Assembly (NCBI GenBank): GCA_030745875.1 | Contig: JASLNT010000003.1 | Location: 50,972 to 114,971 of the forward strand | Length of the DNA stretch: 64,000 nt | Direction: 5' to 3' | Origin: Phycisphaerae bacterium | GTDB taxonomy: Bacteria; Planctomycetota; Phycisphaerae; SM23-33 | Shown here: positions 41,362-51,259 of the stretch, one piece after another | Numbering within the stretch: position 1 is the first letter of the stretch | Layout of the letters: each line of letters begins with the position of its first letter | Program-made: the position numbers and the translations under genes | The notes under the pieces: generated by a model | What the model saw: the letters and a program-made list of their open reading frames with translations, nothing else | What the model was told of the DNA's origin: nothing | The model's database searches: none

Positions 41362-42306
41362 TTACCGGGCTGTGCGGCGCCTCAGCATAACCGGCAGCCC
41401 CCAGGCCAGGAACATCAAAGTAGCCGGTTCGGGATTGAAGTTCAGCGCCAATTCATAAGCGCCCCTCTCGCTATGACGCCCATCGAACGGAAAGCGGTCC
41501 TCACCCCCGTCGGGGAAGCCGGATATTGCGAAGATCAGTTCACCGTCCTGGGGCACTGTTCCGGAGAGTTTCGACAGGAGCGACGTGCGATTTACATCGT
41601 CGCTGAATTCGATCAGTCCTCCCGCGGAGTCAAACCGTCCCAGCACGGTGTCGAAGTCGCCGGAGATAATTTCAGCTTCGAATGAATCCCCGGGCGTCAG
41701 ACCCGTAAACGACAGAAAATCCACCGGATCGGCGCCGAGAATGAAGGGCGATACATTATCGATGTAGACGTCGAACGAAGCGGCTTGGGGCGATAGCGAA
41801 GATGTGTCCGGGGCAAAACGATCCACCGCTCCGCGAGTCAGCGCGGATTCAAAGAAGAACGTCTCGCCGGTCAGGTCGCCGGCGGCGTCACGAATGTCTA
41901 TGTACAGATCGTAGTCGCCGGCCTGTTTGTGAGGTTTTCCTCCGCTGCGGTCGATCATCCCGTCGAAGTCGAAATCCTCATAGCCGCTGACGGCCAGTCG
42001 GATGCTCCGGTCAGCATTGACCGGAACACGATACAGACCGCTGGCCATTCCGTCGCCCAGGATGCTCCCGTCATCGTCATCGGCAAGCTCTACCCCGAAT
42101 TCATCGAACACCCCAAGCGTGGTGTCGGGCCTCAGAGCGCCCGATCCGCCGATAATGCTCCCGGATACGGTCAAGAAGTCCACACCTGACGCGTCGTATA
42201 TCGATCGCGAGGCGAAATGGTCGTTGTTATCGATATCCCCGCACGCGACACCCGCAACACTCGCGCACACCAACAGTACGGTAAGAAACTCAGCTTGCCT
42301 CATCAT
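41362..42306 (-). CDS. PEP-CTERM protein with two PPC-like beta domains
   Basis: This 314-residue secreted protein has a signal peptide (about 1-22). Two related beta-rich segments (about 30-150 and 165-285) each have the pattern FLxFxG-LxPGDSF-DTxLGxFD that recalls bacterial pre-peptidase C-terminal domains. The C-terminal sorting signal is NPEPATLMFLAWGLPVMLRRR: the PEP motif, a hydrophobic stretch and a basic end, as used by exosortase/archaeosortase-type systems. No exosortase gene is in the window. AAAGGAG 7 nt before the first of two adjacent ATGs fixes the start. Confidence 0.85.
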   Translation of the reverse strand: MMRQAEFLTVLLVCASVAGVACGDIDNNDHFASRSIYDASGVDFLTVSGSIIGGSGALRPDTTLGVFDEFGVELADDDDGSILGDGMASGLYRVPVNADRSIRLAVSGYEDFDFDGMIDRSGGKPHKQAGDYDLYIDIRDAAGDLTGETFFFESALTRGAVDRFAPDTSSLSPQAASFDVYIDNVSPFILGADPVDFLSFTGLTPGDSFEAEIISGDFDTVLGRFDSAGGLIEFSDDVNRTSLLSKLSGTVPQDGELIFAISGFPDGGEDRFPFDGRHSERGAYELALNFNPEPATLMFLAWGLPVMLRRRTAR

Positions 42307-42467
42307 GGCGCTGCTCCTTTTGCCTGACCGCTCGAATCGCCCCGAACCCAACGGTTTCTCCGATTGTCCGTATACGTGTTCATTCGGACAGACCGGACGC
42401 CGAGTTAATCAAGAAACGCGAGATATTGCCCTCATTTGATGTGCGGCGGACGCTCAGGCTCGACCGG

Positions 42468-43628
42468 TTACTTCGGTCCGCCGCGATTTATCGCTCCGTC
42501 GCCGAAACGATTGGCAATTTCGTCGACCGCCCGGTCGATGCGATGCTGTTTATCCTGGGACGGATCGCTGAAGAGCGTTCCCTGAACGCCTGCGAGCCCG
42601 GTCAGTTGGCTGGCGGTCATCCCCAGCAGGCGCAGCGGGCGATGTTGACGAGCCGACCAGTTGTCCAGCAGTCCGCGGGCGGCGCGCCACAGCAGATCGG
42701 TAACATCGGTCGGTCCGTCAAGCGTGGTTGACCGTGTCAGGGTCGTGAAGTCCCCGTAGCGCAGTTTCAGAGTCACCGTCCGGGCCTTGAGTTGATTTCG
42801 CCTGAGACGCCGGGCGACCTGTTGGGTCTGACCGAGCAGAATGCGGGTCAACTCGCCGAGGTCGCCGATATCGACACGGAACGTCTGCTCCTGCCCGATG
42901 CTCTTGGCTTGGGAGTCGGGGGTTACGGGGCGATCGTCCAGCCCGGCCGCCAATCGCTGAAGATGCTCGCCGACCGACCCGAACCGGGCGGAAACCAGCT
43001 CCGGCGAGGCCAGGCGCAGTTCGCCTATGGTGCGGATATTGAGTTTCTCCAGCCGTTTGGCGGCGGCTGGACCGACCCCCCAGAGCTTTCGAATATCCAG
43101 CGGGTCGAGCACTTCGCAGATGCGGTCGGGTTCGATAATCGTCAGTCCGTCAGGCTTTTCGAGATCGCTGGCGAGTTTCGCAAGGAACTTGTTCGGCGCC
43201 ACTCCGACACTTACCGTCAGACCCGTGCGCGATTTGATCTGCGTCTTGACATCCCGCGCCACTTTCCGAGCCGGACCCAGCAAACGCTCGCATCCGGTGA
43301 CGTCCAGGAACGCCTCATCAACGCTCAAACGCTCAATCAGAGGCGTAAACTCCCCCATTATCTCGAATATCTCTTCACTGACGGCGTGATATCGCCCACC
43401 GCGGACTGGAATCACAATCGCATCGGGACACAGCCGGACCGCCCGCGCCATCGGCATGGCTGAATGGCAACCGAAGGCTCTGGCCTCGTAGCTTGCTGTG
43501 GAGACAACTCCGCGTCCGGTCGGGTCACCGCCCACCAGCAACGGTTTGCCCCGCAGCGAGGGGTTGTCGAGCTTTTCGACGGCCGCGAAGAACTCGTCCA
43601 TGTCAGCATGTATTATCGCCCGCTGCAT
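42468..43628 (-). CDS. dinB: DNA polymerase IV (Y-family)
   Basis: A 386-residue translesion polymerase. Motifs: IIHADMDEFFAAVE at the N-terminus and the catalytic SVDEAFLDVTG, then the helix-hairpin-helix LWGVGPAAAKRLEKLNI, and a little-finger domain ending near LRLLGMTASQLTG. The C-terminal tail (QGTLFSDP) resembles the clamp-binding peptide that recruits Pol IV to the sliding clamp, whose gene dnaN is at 29.3 kb. Start 43628 is chosen because the conserved N-terminus begins there; an upstream in-frame ATG at 43640 adds only MLLI. Confidence 0.95.
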   Translation of the reverse strand: MQRAIIHADMDEFFAAVEKLDNPSLRGKPLLVGGDPTGRGVVSTASYEARAFGCHSAMPMARAVRLCPDAIVIPVRGGRYHAVSEEIFEIMGEFTPLIERLSVDEAFLDVTGCERLLGPARKVARDVKTQIKSRTGLTVSVGVAPNKFLAKLASDLEKPDGLTIIEPDRICEVLDPLDIRKLWGVGPAAAKRLEKLNIRTIGELRLASPELVSARFGSVGEHLQRLAAGLDDRPVTPDSQAKSIGQEQTFRVDIGDLGELTRILLGQTQQVARRLRRNQLKARTVTLKLRYGDFTTLTRSTTLDGPTDVTDLLWRAARGLLDNWSARQHRPLRLLGMTASQLTGLAGVQGTLFSDPSQDKQHRIDRAVDEIANRFGDGAINRGGPK

Positions 43629-43720
43629 GATCAATAGCATAACGCATGCGAACAGTTTTCCCAATTGCCGTGAATTCTGTATAATGCGCGGTCCTATTTC
43701 CAAACTCAGGAGTTGGGCTA

Positions 43721-45085
43721 ATGGATCGATTGATGGTGACCGTCTCGGGCGTTCGCGGTATTGTCGGCTCGACACTTACCCCGCCGATCGCAAGAGACTT
43801 CGGATGCGCGTTCGGAACCATGTTGGGCGCGGGCAAAAGCGTTGTTATCGGAAGAGACTCCCGCCAGTCCGGGCCCGAGTTGCAGCAGGCTATCACAGAC
43901 GGTCTGCTGTCTACGGGAGTGAACGTAACCTCGGTTGGGATCGCTTCGACCCCGGGCGTGGCGCTGATGACAAGCAAACTGTCCGCCGACGGGGGCGTGA
44001 TCGTAACCGCCAGCCACAATCCCATCCAATACAACGGTATCAAATTCCTCCAGCCGACCGGAACGGGTCTGACCGCAGAAGATGCAATGAAGCTCAAGGC
44101 GATATGGGAGGCTGGCGATTTCGCGACGGTCGACCAGAACGCCCGCGGCGCCGAATCGCAAGACGACACCGCCGAGCAGAAGCACATCGAAGACGTGCTG
44201 GCGGTCTGCGATGTCGATGCAATCGCCTCCAAACGTTTCAAAGTGGTGCTCGACAGCATAAACGGCGCCGGATGCATCGCTTCAGCCGATCTGATGGAAA
44301 AGCTCGGATGCGAACTTGTGCACCTTAACGCCGGGCCGACCGGGGTTTTCGCCCACAATCCCGAACCGGTCGAAGAGAACCTCACCGAACTGTGTGATGC
44401 GGTTCGCAACAGCGGCGCGGCGGTCGGATTCGCACAGGACGCCGACGCAGATCGCCTGGCGATAGTTGACGAAAACGGGCGGTTCATAGGCGAGGAATAC
44501 ACGTTGGCTCTGGCCGCAGCGTTTGTGCTGTCCAAGCGCAAGGGCGACATCGCCACGAACCTGTCAACCTCGCGAATGATCGACGACATCGCCGCCGCCG
44601 CCGACTGCAAGGTCTTGCGAGCGCCCACCGGAGAGGCCAACGTAATCTCGGCCATGATCGAGGGAAATTGCATTCTCGCCGGCGAGGGCGGCGGCGGGCT
44701 GATCGAGCCTCTGGTCGTTCCGGTGCGAGACAGCTTCACCGCTATGGCGTATGTGCTGCAATATATGGCTGAAACGGGCATTAGTCTCAGTGGGCTGGTC
44801 GATAAGATCCCGTCCTACGTTATGCTTAAAACCAAGCAACCGTGCCCCGAAGGAGCGATTGAAAAAATAATCGACGCGACCCGGGAGGCGTTTTCCTACG
44901 AGCTTGAAGCAAGGGTCAACGACAGCGACGGGCTGCGTATCGATCTGGACGGAGCCTGGGTGTCCGTCAGGGCGTCGAACACCGAACCGATTATGCGTAT
45001 AATGGCTGAAGCCCCGTCGAACGAAAAAGCCGAAGCACTCGTGGCGGAAGTAACTGGAATCGCAGCAGCAGTAACAGGATCCTAA
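43721..45085 (+). CDS. glmM: Phosphoglucosamine mutase
   Basis: This 454-residue alpha-D-phosphohexomutase interconverts glucosamine-6-phosphate and -1-phosphate for UDP-GlcNAc synthesis. The active-site phosphoserine is Ser98 in TASHNP. The metal-binding loop is DADADR, the sugar-specificity loop GEGGGGL, and the phosphate-binding loop RASNTEP. Specificity for glucosamine rather than mannose or glucose is the most common case for this subfamily but is not proven by these motifs. A TATAAT lies at 43680-43685 and AGGAG precedes the ATG. Its stop codon is 2 bp before the haem-site propeller gene, so the two are probably cotranscribed. Confidence 0.85.
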   Translation: MDRLMVTVSGVRGIVGSTLTPPIARDFGCAFGTMLGAGKSVVIGRDSRQSGPELQQAITDGLLSTGVNVTSVGIASTPGVALMTSKLSADGGVIVTASHNPIQYNGIKFLQPTGTGLTAEDAMKLKAIWEAGDFATVDQNARGAESQDDTAEQKHIEDVLAVCDVDAIASKRFKVVLDSINGAGCIASADLMEKLGCELVHLNAGPTGVFAHNPEPVEENLTELCDAVRNSGAAVGFAQDADADRLAIVDENGRFIGEEYTLALAAAFVLSKRKGDIATNLSTSRMIDDIAAAADCKVLRAPTGEANVISAMIEGNCILAGEGGGGLIEPLVVPVRDSFTAMAYVLQYMAETGISLSGLVDKIPSYVMLKTKQPCPEGAIEKIIDATREAFSYELEARVNDSDGLRIDLDGAWVSVRASNTEPIMRIMAEAPSNEKAEALVAEVTGIAAAVTGS

Positions 45086-45087
45086 AA

Positions 45088-47973
45088 ATGAACAAGACCA
45101 TTATTGTCGTTACCGTATTGGCCGCAATTCTCCTGGGTTTGTCATCAACTCCGATCCGCGCCGCTGACAAACCCAAGACCGTCTATCTCGACGAGCTGAA
45201 CGTGAGCCTGTCGAGCACGGGATGGGGCTCCACGCAGAAGAACAGGTCGATCGACAAGCGCCCGATCAAGATCGCCGGTAAGGCGTTTAAGCGCGGTGTG
45301 GGAACCCACCCGCCCGGAGTTATCCGCATAAAGCTCGACGGAAAGACCGCCAAGTTCAGCGCGATGGTCGGCATCGATGACGAAGTCGGCAAGAAAGGCA
45401 CCGCCGAGTTCCAGATCATCGTCAACAAGAAGGTCATCGCCAAGAGCGGGATCATGAAGGGCGGACAGGCTGCCAAACTGATCGAGGCAAACCTCACCGG
45501 CGTAAAGCAGGTGGACCTGGTGGTCACCATCGGCGGCGATAATTTCGGCCACGATCACACCGACTGGGCCGACGCGAAGTTCGAAGTGCTGGGCAAGAAA
45601 CCCGAATCAATCAGAGCCCCGGGCTCGGTGCGGGCAAAGGGCGGCACGCGACGAAAGCACACTCACCGTTGGCCCTCAGCCGACCAGGTGCTGAACGTCC
45701 ACTCGCTCCCGGCCGAGACCGACAAAGACGAACTCGACGCGGTGATCAGGCGCACCGGCGCACTGCTGGCGTACATCTCCAAGATGGACAAGGCGCCGCA
45801 GCTTACCGCGGAAAAAGCCGTGCTCGACAGACTCATCGCCTCGGCGAAGAAAGTGGAAATCACCGATACCGAAGGACGCGAAGCCCTGATGAAACTGGCG
45901 GTAAAACTCCGCCGCAAAGTAGCATTCTCAAATCCGCTGCTGGATTTCGACAAGATCCTGTTCATCAAACGCCACTTCAACCCGAACTCCGAGAAGACCG
46001 GGAACCACATGTGCGACCAGTACTTCGGGTTCAACGCAATTCGCGGCGGCGGGATGTTCGTGCTCGAAAACGCATTTTCCGACAACCCCAAGGCGGTCGA
46101 CATTCTCAAGGATTCGGTCTGTGCAAACGGGCGATTCAAGGGCAAGAAACTGACCGGCGACGGCGGATTCCTGTCGCCCGACCTGTCGTACGACGGCAAG
46201 GAGATCCTGTTCGCATTCACCGAAATCGCCAGCGAAGAGAAGGACCGCCTGCGTTACAGAAAGTGGACGATCAACAACACCTGGAAGATATTCCGCGTTA
46301 ACTCAGATGGTACGGATCTCAAACAGCTCACCGACGGGCCGATCAATGATTTCGATCCGTGCTTCATGCCCAACGGGCGCGTCATTTTCATCTCAGAGCG
46401 TCGCGGCGGATACGGACGCTGCCACGGACGCCCCGTGCCCAGCTTCACGCTGCACTCGATGAACGGAGACGGAAGCGACATCGTAAGGCTCTCGCACCAC
46501 GAGACGAACGAATGGCAGCCGAGCATCGACAACAACGGAATGGTCGTCTACACCCGATGGGACTACGTGGATCGCGGTTTCAACCAGGCCCACCACCCGT
46601 GGACGACCACCCCCGACGGACGCGACGCACGCGCCATTCACGGGAATTTCGCAAAATCGGCGAGAGTTCGCCCGCACTTTGAAATAACGATCCGCTCGAT
46701 ACCCGGTTCGCACAAGCTCACCGCCACCGCCGCCTGCCACCACGGGCAGGCCTATGGATCGCTGGTGCTGATCGACCCGAAGGTGCCCGACGACGACGCG
46801 ATGGCTCCGCTGAAGCGAATCACCCCCGACCAGTTGTTCCCCGAATCGGAAATCGGTACGCACGGGCCTCCGGCGAACTACGCGGGCGCCTGGCCGCTGA
46901 GCGAATACTTCTACCTGTGCGTGTACGACAAGGACTCGCGATCCAACGCGGGCGTCGCCAACAACTACGGGATCTACCTGCTCGACGCGTTCGGAAACAA
47001 GGAGCTGATCTACCGCGATCCGGACATCTCGTGCCTCGATCCGATACCCTTCCGCCCCCGCAAGATGCCCCGAATCGTCCCCCACCAGACCTTCCTCGCC
47101 AAACCGCTGGCGCCGGGCGAGAAGTTCAAACCCGTCGATCCCAAACTTATCCCCAAGACCGGACAAGTCGGGCTGATCAACGTTTACGAAAGCCTCAAGC
47201 CGTTCCCCGAAGGCACGAAGATCAAGCATATCCGCATCATCCAACTGCTGCCCAAGACCACGCCGTACGCAAATAACCCGGCGATCGGTTTCGGAAATCA
47301 GAAGTCAGCCCGTGCGATCCTGGGCACCGCGCCCGTAGCCGAAGACGGAAGCGCATACTTCAACCTGCCGGTGAATATCCCGGTGTACTTCCAGGCAATC
47401 GACGACAAGGGCCTGGCCGTCCAGTCGATGCGCTCGGCGACATACATCCAACCGGGCGAGAGACTCATCTGCCAGGGCTGCCACGAACCCCGCAGCAAGG
47501 CCCGGGGCCCGATGAGCAAGTTCCCGATGGCGATGCGCAAACCGGCCGCCGACATCAAGCCGGAAGTCGCGGGCACAAAACCGTTCAGCTTCCCGATCCT
47601 CGTCCAACCGATTCTCGAGAAGCACTGCATCAAGTGCCACACCGAGCAGAAAGCCAAAGGCAAGAAGTGCCCGGACCTGAGCAAGGGACGGATCGGGCGG
47701 GGCTTCTTCAACTCGTACAAGAACCTGCGAAAGCACGCGTTCTTCTTCGACAATGCGGTCTACACCACCCCGCGAACCATCCCCGGGCAGTTTGGAGCCC
47801 GCGCATCGAAGCTTTACCAGATGCTCGCCAAGGGTCACAACAAGCTGAAGCTCCCGCCCGAAGACATGCACCGCATAACGCTGTGGTTGGACAGCAACTC
47901 CGACTTCTTCGGTTCGTACGAAAACCTGGAAGCCCAGGCGAAAGGCGAAGTAATCAAACCAACTATGGAATAG
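45088..47973 (+). CDS. Exported NPCBM-propeller protein with two CXXCH haem sites (HzsA-like architecture)
   Basis: This 961-residue exported protein has a signal peptide (about 1-27) and an NPCBM carbohydrate-binding-like domain (about 30-165; KRGVGTHPPGVIRIKLDG, then GIDDEVG). A helical linker leads to a WD40/PD40-like propeller (FLSPDLSYDGKEILFAF, FMPNGRVIFISERR) and an HzsA-middle-like region. Haem c sites follow at C795QGCH and C847IKCH. Compared with the paralogue at 6030-8984 it swaps the discoidin-like domain for NPCBM and lacks the third haem site. The carbohydrate-binding module suggests it works on or near glycans. The 2-bp gap after glmM implies coupling to a cell-wall precursor gene. 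Confidence 0.87.
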   Translation: MNKTIIVVTVLAAILLGLSSTPIRAADKPKTVYLDELNVSLSSTGWGSTQKNRSIDKRPIKIAGKAFKRGVGTHPPGVIRIKLDGKTAKFSAMVGIDDEVGKKGTAEFQIIVNKKVIAKSGIMKGGQAAKLIEANLTGVKQVDLVVTIGGDNFGHDHTDWADAKFEVLGKKPESIRAPGSVRAKGGTRRKHTHRWPSADQVLNVHSLPAETDKDELDAVIRRTGALLAYISKMDKAPQLTAEKAVLDRLIASAKKVEITDTEGREALMKLAVKLRRKVAFSNPLLDFDKILFIKRHFNPNSEKTGNHMCDQYFGFNAIRGGGMFVLENAFSDNPKAVDILKDSVCANGRFKGKKLTGDGGFLSPDLSYDGKEILFAFTEIASEEKDRLRYRKWTINNTWKIFRVNSDGTDLKQLTDGPINDFDPCFMPNGRVIFISERRGGYGRCHGRPVPSFTLHSMNGDGSDIVRLSHHETNEWQPSIDNNGMVVYTRWDYVDRGFNQAHHPWTTTPDGRDARAIHGNFAKSARVRPHFEITIRSIPGSHKLTATAACHHGQAYGSLVLIDPKVPDDDAMAPLKRITPDQLFPESEIGTHGPPANYAGAWPLSEYFYLCVYDKDSRSNAGVANNYGIYLLDAFGNKELIYRDPDISCLDPIPFRPRKMPRIVPHQTFLAKPLAPGEKFKPVDPKLIPKTGQVGLINVYESLKPFPEGTKIKHIRIIQLLPKTTPYANNPAIGFGNQKSARAILGTAPVAEDGSAYFNLPVNIPVYFQAIDDKGLAVQSMRSATYIQPGERLICQGCHEPRSKARGPMSKFPMAMRKPAADIKPEVAGTKPFSFPILVQPILEKHCIKCHTEQKAKGKKCPDLSKGRIGRGFFNSYKNLRKHAFFFDNAVYTTPRTIPGQFGARASKLYQMLAKGHNKLKLPPEDMHRITLWLDSNSDFFGSYENLEAQAKGEVIKPTME

Positions 47974-47998
47974 ACACATCGCCTGGAAAGATGAAACA

Positions 47999-48031
47999 AA
48001 AAGCCCCGACGGGAATCCCGTCGGGGCTTTT
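47999..48031. terminator. Strong bidirectional intrinsic terminator
   Basis: A perfect 15-bp inverted repeat (47999-48013 and 48017-48031) with a 3-nt loop has a GC core GCCCCGACGGG flanked by A-tract and T-tract. It lies between the convergent ends of the haem-site propeller gene and clpX and can terminate both. Confidence 0.93.
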
Positions 48032-48088
48032 TCATCTGTTGTGATACACCGTCGTCAAACCGCTTGCGGTGTCGCACGCCGTCTGTCG

Positions 48089-49414
48089 TTACGCACTTTC
48101 CTTCTTCGTCTTCTTGACGGTTTTCTTCCGCGCCGACGCCAGCGTCGCTTCCATACGCCCCGCCACCATATCAGCGGTGATTACGAACGTGTCGTCTTTC
48201 TTCTTCGTCTCGGGCAGGTCGTACATCAGGTCCAGCATGAGAGTTTCCATGACGCTTCGCAGCGCACGGGCTCCGACCTTCCGTTCGAGCGCGAGGCGTA
48301 CGATCTCCTGCATCGCGTCGTCGGTGAATTCCAGACCCGCATCCTCCATCTCGAACAGTCGCTGGTACTGTTTGACCAGTGCGTTCCGCGGCTGGGTGAG
48401 AATGTTGACCATCGCGTCTTCGTCGAGTCCGCCGAGGGTGGTGATGCACGGCAGGCGCCCGATCAGTTCGGGGATCATACCGTAGTGCACCAGGTCCTCG
48501 GGCACGGTCTGAGCCAGCAGGTTGGTCTGCTGAGCCAGCGTATCGTCGCCGAGCTCTTCTGACTCAAACCCGATGAGCTGGCGTCCCAGGCGTTTCTTGA
48601 TAATGTCCTCCAGCCCGTCGAACGTACCGCCGCAGATGAACAGAATCTGCCTGGTGTCGAGCTGGATGTACTGCTGTTCGGGATGCTTGCGTCCGCCCTG
48701 GGGCGGTATGTTTGCCGTGGTGCCTTCCAGAAGCTTCAGCAGCGACTGCTGAACGCCCTCTCCGCTGACGTCGCGCGTGATCGAGACGTTCTGGCTGGTC
48801 TTGCCGATCTTGTCGATTTCGTCGATGTAGATAATCCCGCGTTCTGCTGCTTCCAGATCGTAGTCGGCGGCCTGCAGGAGTTTCAGCAGGATGTTCTCAA
48901 CATCTTCGCCCACATATCCGGCCTCGGTGAGCGTTGTGGCGTCGCCGATGGCGAACGGAACGTTAAGCACGCGCGCCAGCGTTCTGGCCAGAAGCGTTTT
49001 TCCGCATCCGGTGGGCCCTATCACGAGTATGTTGGACTTCTCGATCTCTACGTCGGTTGCGTCTTCAAGGTCCGCGTGCGTCAGGCGTTTGTAGTGGTTG
49101 TGCACGGCGACGGCGAGCACCTTCTTGGCGTGATCCTGCCCGATAACGTACTGCTCGAGAAAATCGTGAATCTGCCTGGGCGTTGGAATGGACGTGAACA
49201 TCGGAGCGGCCTCGGTGGTGCGGCGCTGCTCCTGGCGGATGATGTTCTGACACAGATCAACGCAATTGGCGCATATGTATACGCCATTGGGACCTTCAAC
49301 TATCGGACCTACTTCTTCGGTGTTGCGGTGGCAGAAGCTGCATTTGTGGCCTCTCCGGCCGCCGTCGTCGCCTCCGACGCCTTTAGGTCCTGAACCTGAA
49401 CGGGGTGAACTCAT
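48089..49414 (-). CDS. clpX: ATP-dependent Clp protease ATP-binding subunit ClpX
   Basis: The 441-residue unfoldase delivers substrates to ClpP. An N-terminal zinc-binding domain ([12 protein letters not shown] and CANCVDLC) precedes the AAA+ module, with Walker [16 protein letters not shown], Walker [12 protein letters not shown], pore loop GYVGEDV, and RKVGARALR near the C-terminus. The length is normal with a short Gly/Ser-rich N-terminal extension. clpP is not adjacent. The ATG overlaps the stop codon of the upstream small membrane protein (ATGA), so translation is coupled; AAGGA lies upstream. Confidence 0.97.
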   Translation of the reverse strand: MSSPRSGSGPKGVGGDDGGRRGHKCSFCHRNTEEVGPIVEGPNGVYICANCVDLCQNIIRQEQRRTTEAAPMFTSIPTPRQIHDFLEQYVIGQDHAKKVLAVAVHNHYKRLTHADLEDATDVEIEKSNILVIGPTGCGKTLLARTLARVLNVPFAIGDATTLTEAGYVGEDVENILLKLLQAADYDLEAAERGIIYIDEIDKIGKTSQNVSITRDVSGEGVQQSLLKLLEGTTANIPPQGGRKHPEQQYIQLDTRQILFICGGTFDGLEDIIKKRLGRQLIGFESEELGDDTLAQQTNLLAQTVPEDLVHYGMIPELIGRLPCITTLGGLDEDAMVNILTQPRNALVKQYQRLFEMEDAGLEFTDDAMQEIVRLALERKVGARALRSVMETLMLDLMYDLPETKKKDDTFVITADMVAGRMEATLASARKKTVKKTKKESA

Positions 49415-49797
49415 GTGTTTTCCTTGTAGTCTTCTTGCGGCTTATCGCTTGGATCAAGCTCTTCTACGCCATCGTCAACATCAGCGGGCGCACTTAAGGT
49501 AGAATTATCGTTATCGTCCGCTGGAGGCGCCAAACCCAGTGAACTGGCCCGCAGGCGGCGGAATTCGCCGTCGCTTATCGCTCCGGCAGCACGCATCTCC
49601 TCGATGCTTTTCATCGAGAAACTAACGGAATCATCGCCGCCGACCATACCGTCGGGATGGTATTTCCTGCGAAACCACAGCAGTGCAAATCCCAACAACA
49701 GGACCATTACAAAGCCTATCGAACCCCAAAACAGCACGTCGTGGTATTCCGGAGCGATAGCACCGACCCAAGCCAGCATGATCAGCGTGTTTTGCAT
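49411..49797 (-). CDS. Small membrane protein with SHOCT-like motif
   Basis: This 128-residue protein has one membrane helix (about 23-42, [20 protein letters not shown]). A short SHOCT-like helical hairpin follows ([25 protein letters not shown], about 63-87), with an acidic tail rich in Asp/Pro. It overlaps the clpX start codon by 4 bp and must be cotranscribed with clpX. Function unknown; a role in membrane-associated proteolysis is possible but only contextual. I see no clear Shine-Dalgarno sequence at its own start. Confidence 0.75.
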   Translation of the reverse strand: MQNTLIMLAWVGAIAPEYHDVLFWGSIGFVMVLLLGFALLWFRRKYHPDGMVGGDDSVSFSMKSIEEMRAAGAISDGEFRRLRASSLGLAPPADDNDNSTLSAPADVDDGVEELDPSDKPQEDYKENT

Positions 49798-49985
49798 CTA
49801 AAGTTCATCTTACACGCTCCAATGGCGAAAATACAGCCGACAGATCGGGTAATTGATCCGCCAGGCGCGCTTTTTCAATAAATCTCAAATCACAGCGCTC
49901 GACAACTCCAGTTTACCGCCCATACGTCCGATAATACTTGTGCAGGACCGCCTGCGGACCAGAACGATCAGACAGGACACAGACC

Positions 49986-50207
49986 ATGACGACCAAGACT
50001 ATGAAATTCGCAAAGGACGGACAGCACTATGTCTTTCGCTACAGACACGACATGCAGGACGAGATGATAGACCATTTTATGGGTCTGGCCGAGAGCGATG
50101 AGTACAACATTGATTGGCTCGACGCAGCCACCTTGAGCTTTCAGATCGCCCAGCACGCCGCAGCCGGCGACAACGATGTGATCGCACCGTCAATTCCGCA
50201 AAAATGA
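49986..50207 (+). CDS. Small conserved-looking cytoplasmic protein
   Basis: This 73-residue protein has a compact pattern (FAKDGQHYVFRYRHDMQDEMI, then LDAATLSFQIAQHAA) and no signal or membrane segment. AGGA 8 nt before the ATG and its placement 63 bp upstream of the xerC-like gene in the same direction support a real gene. The mix of charged and hydrophobic residues looks protein-like, but I cannot name a family. Confidence 0.6.
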   Translation: MTTKTMKFAKDGQHYVFRYRHDMQDEMIDHFMGLAESDEYNIDWLDAATLSFQIAQHAAAGDNDVIAPSIPQK

Positions 50208-50270
50208 CCGACTCGCACAGACGCTGCGGAGGCGGCGGCTGAATAACATAAACCTTGCCATGGAAGGCAG

Positions 50271-51221
50271 ATGGCTGATATAGCACTCATTTCACGATTC
50301 ATCGAATACCTCGACAGCGAGCGGAATTTCTCTACTCACACTCTACGCAGCTACCACAGCGATCTGTTGGGATACTGTCGTTTCCTGGCCGCCGACGGTT
50401 CGACAAGCGAGATGTCGGCCGACGACCTTCCCCTGCCTGACGACTTCCCGCCCCGGGCGGAAATGACCCGCCGAATCCTGACCGCCGGTCCGCTGGAGGT
50501 GCGGGCAATGCTTGCGGTGCTGCGAAACAGCGGGCTTTCGAAATCCACAATCGCACGCAAACTCGCAGCGATAAGAAGCTTCTATCGCTTCCTGGTGAAG
50601 ATCGACCAGTTGGAGGCCTCGCCCGTTTCGGTGGTGCGCACGCCCAGACAAGACAAACGCCTGCCTAAGTGCCTGGACATTCAGCAGATAGAAGCGCTGC
50701 TGGCCGCTCCGGACACCGCCTCGCTGCTGGGTGCGCGCGATCGTGCGATAATCGAGACGATCTACGCCGCCGGTCTGCGCGTCAGCGAACTGGTCGATCT
50801 GGACATCGAGGATCTCGACGAATTCTCAGAAGTGGTCAGGATTGCGGGCAAGGGCAAGAAAGAGCGTCTCTGCCCGTTGGGATCAATGTCGATCGCAGCG
50901 ATCGGACACTACCTGAAGATGCGCCATTCCCCGCGTACGGGCCCGCTGTTCGTCAATAAGCACGGTACGCGGATATCGGCCAGGAGCGTACGACGCAAGC
51001 TCGACAAGTACCTGCTGGAGGCGGGAATCGACCCCGGAGTGAGCCCGCACACGCTGAGGCACAGTTTTGCAACGCACATGCTCAACGCAGGAGCTGACTT
51101 GCGAAGCGTCCAGGAACTGCTGGGGCACTCGAGCCTGTCGACCACACAAGTCTACACCCACCTGACAACCAAGCGCCTGAAAGAAGTCTACGACAAGGCC
51201 CACCCGCTTGCGATCGACTGA
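50271..51221 (+). CDS. Tyrosine recombinase XerC/XerD
   Basis: A 316-residue site-specific recombinase. The N-terminal SAM-like DNA-binding domain (about 1-115) precedes the catalytic domain with the full set of active residues: Arg in YAAGLRVSELVDLD, Lys in GKGKKERLCPL, His and Arg in SPHTLRHSFATH, His in LLGHSSLSTTQ and the nucleophile Tyr in VYTH. The length and LNAGADLRSVQELLGH are typical of Xer proteins that resolve chromosome dimers at dif. An unusual feature is a 20-residue insertion in the N-terminal domain (DLPLPDDFPPRAEM). XerC versus XerD cannot be decided here. Confidence 0.92.
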   Translation: MADIALISRFIEYLDSERNFSTHTLRSYHSDLLGYCRFLAADGSTSEMSADDLPLPDDFPPRAEMTRRILTAGPLEVRAMLAVLRNSGLSKSTIARKLAAIRSFYRFLVKIDQLEASPVSVVRTPRQDKRLPKCLDIQQIEALLAAPDTASLLGARDRAIIETIYAAGLRVSELVDLDIEDLDEFSEVVRIAGKGKKERLCPLGSMSIAAIGHYLKMRHSPRTGPLFVNKHGTRISARSVRRKLDKYLLEAGIDPGVSPHTLRHSFATHMLNAGADLRSVQELLGHSSLSTTQVYTHLTTKRLKEVYDKAHPLAID

Positions 51222-51259
51222 CGTATCGCCCTCAGGTCCGACAACATGCCGACGATGCC

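Noticed and set aside
50271..51221. Tyrosine recombinase as integrase of a mobile element
   Set aside because: Length and motif context fit the housekeeping XerC/XerD proteins, and no att repeats, tRNA or phage genes flank it.
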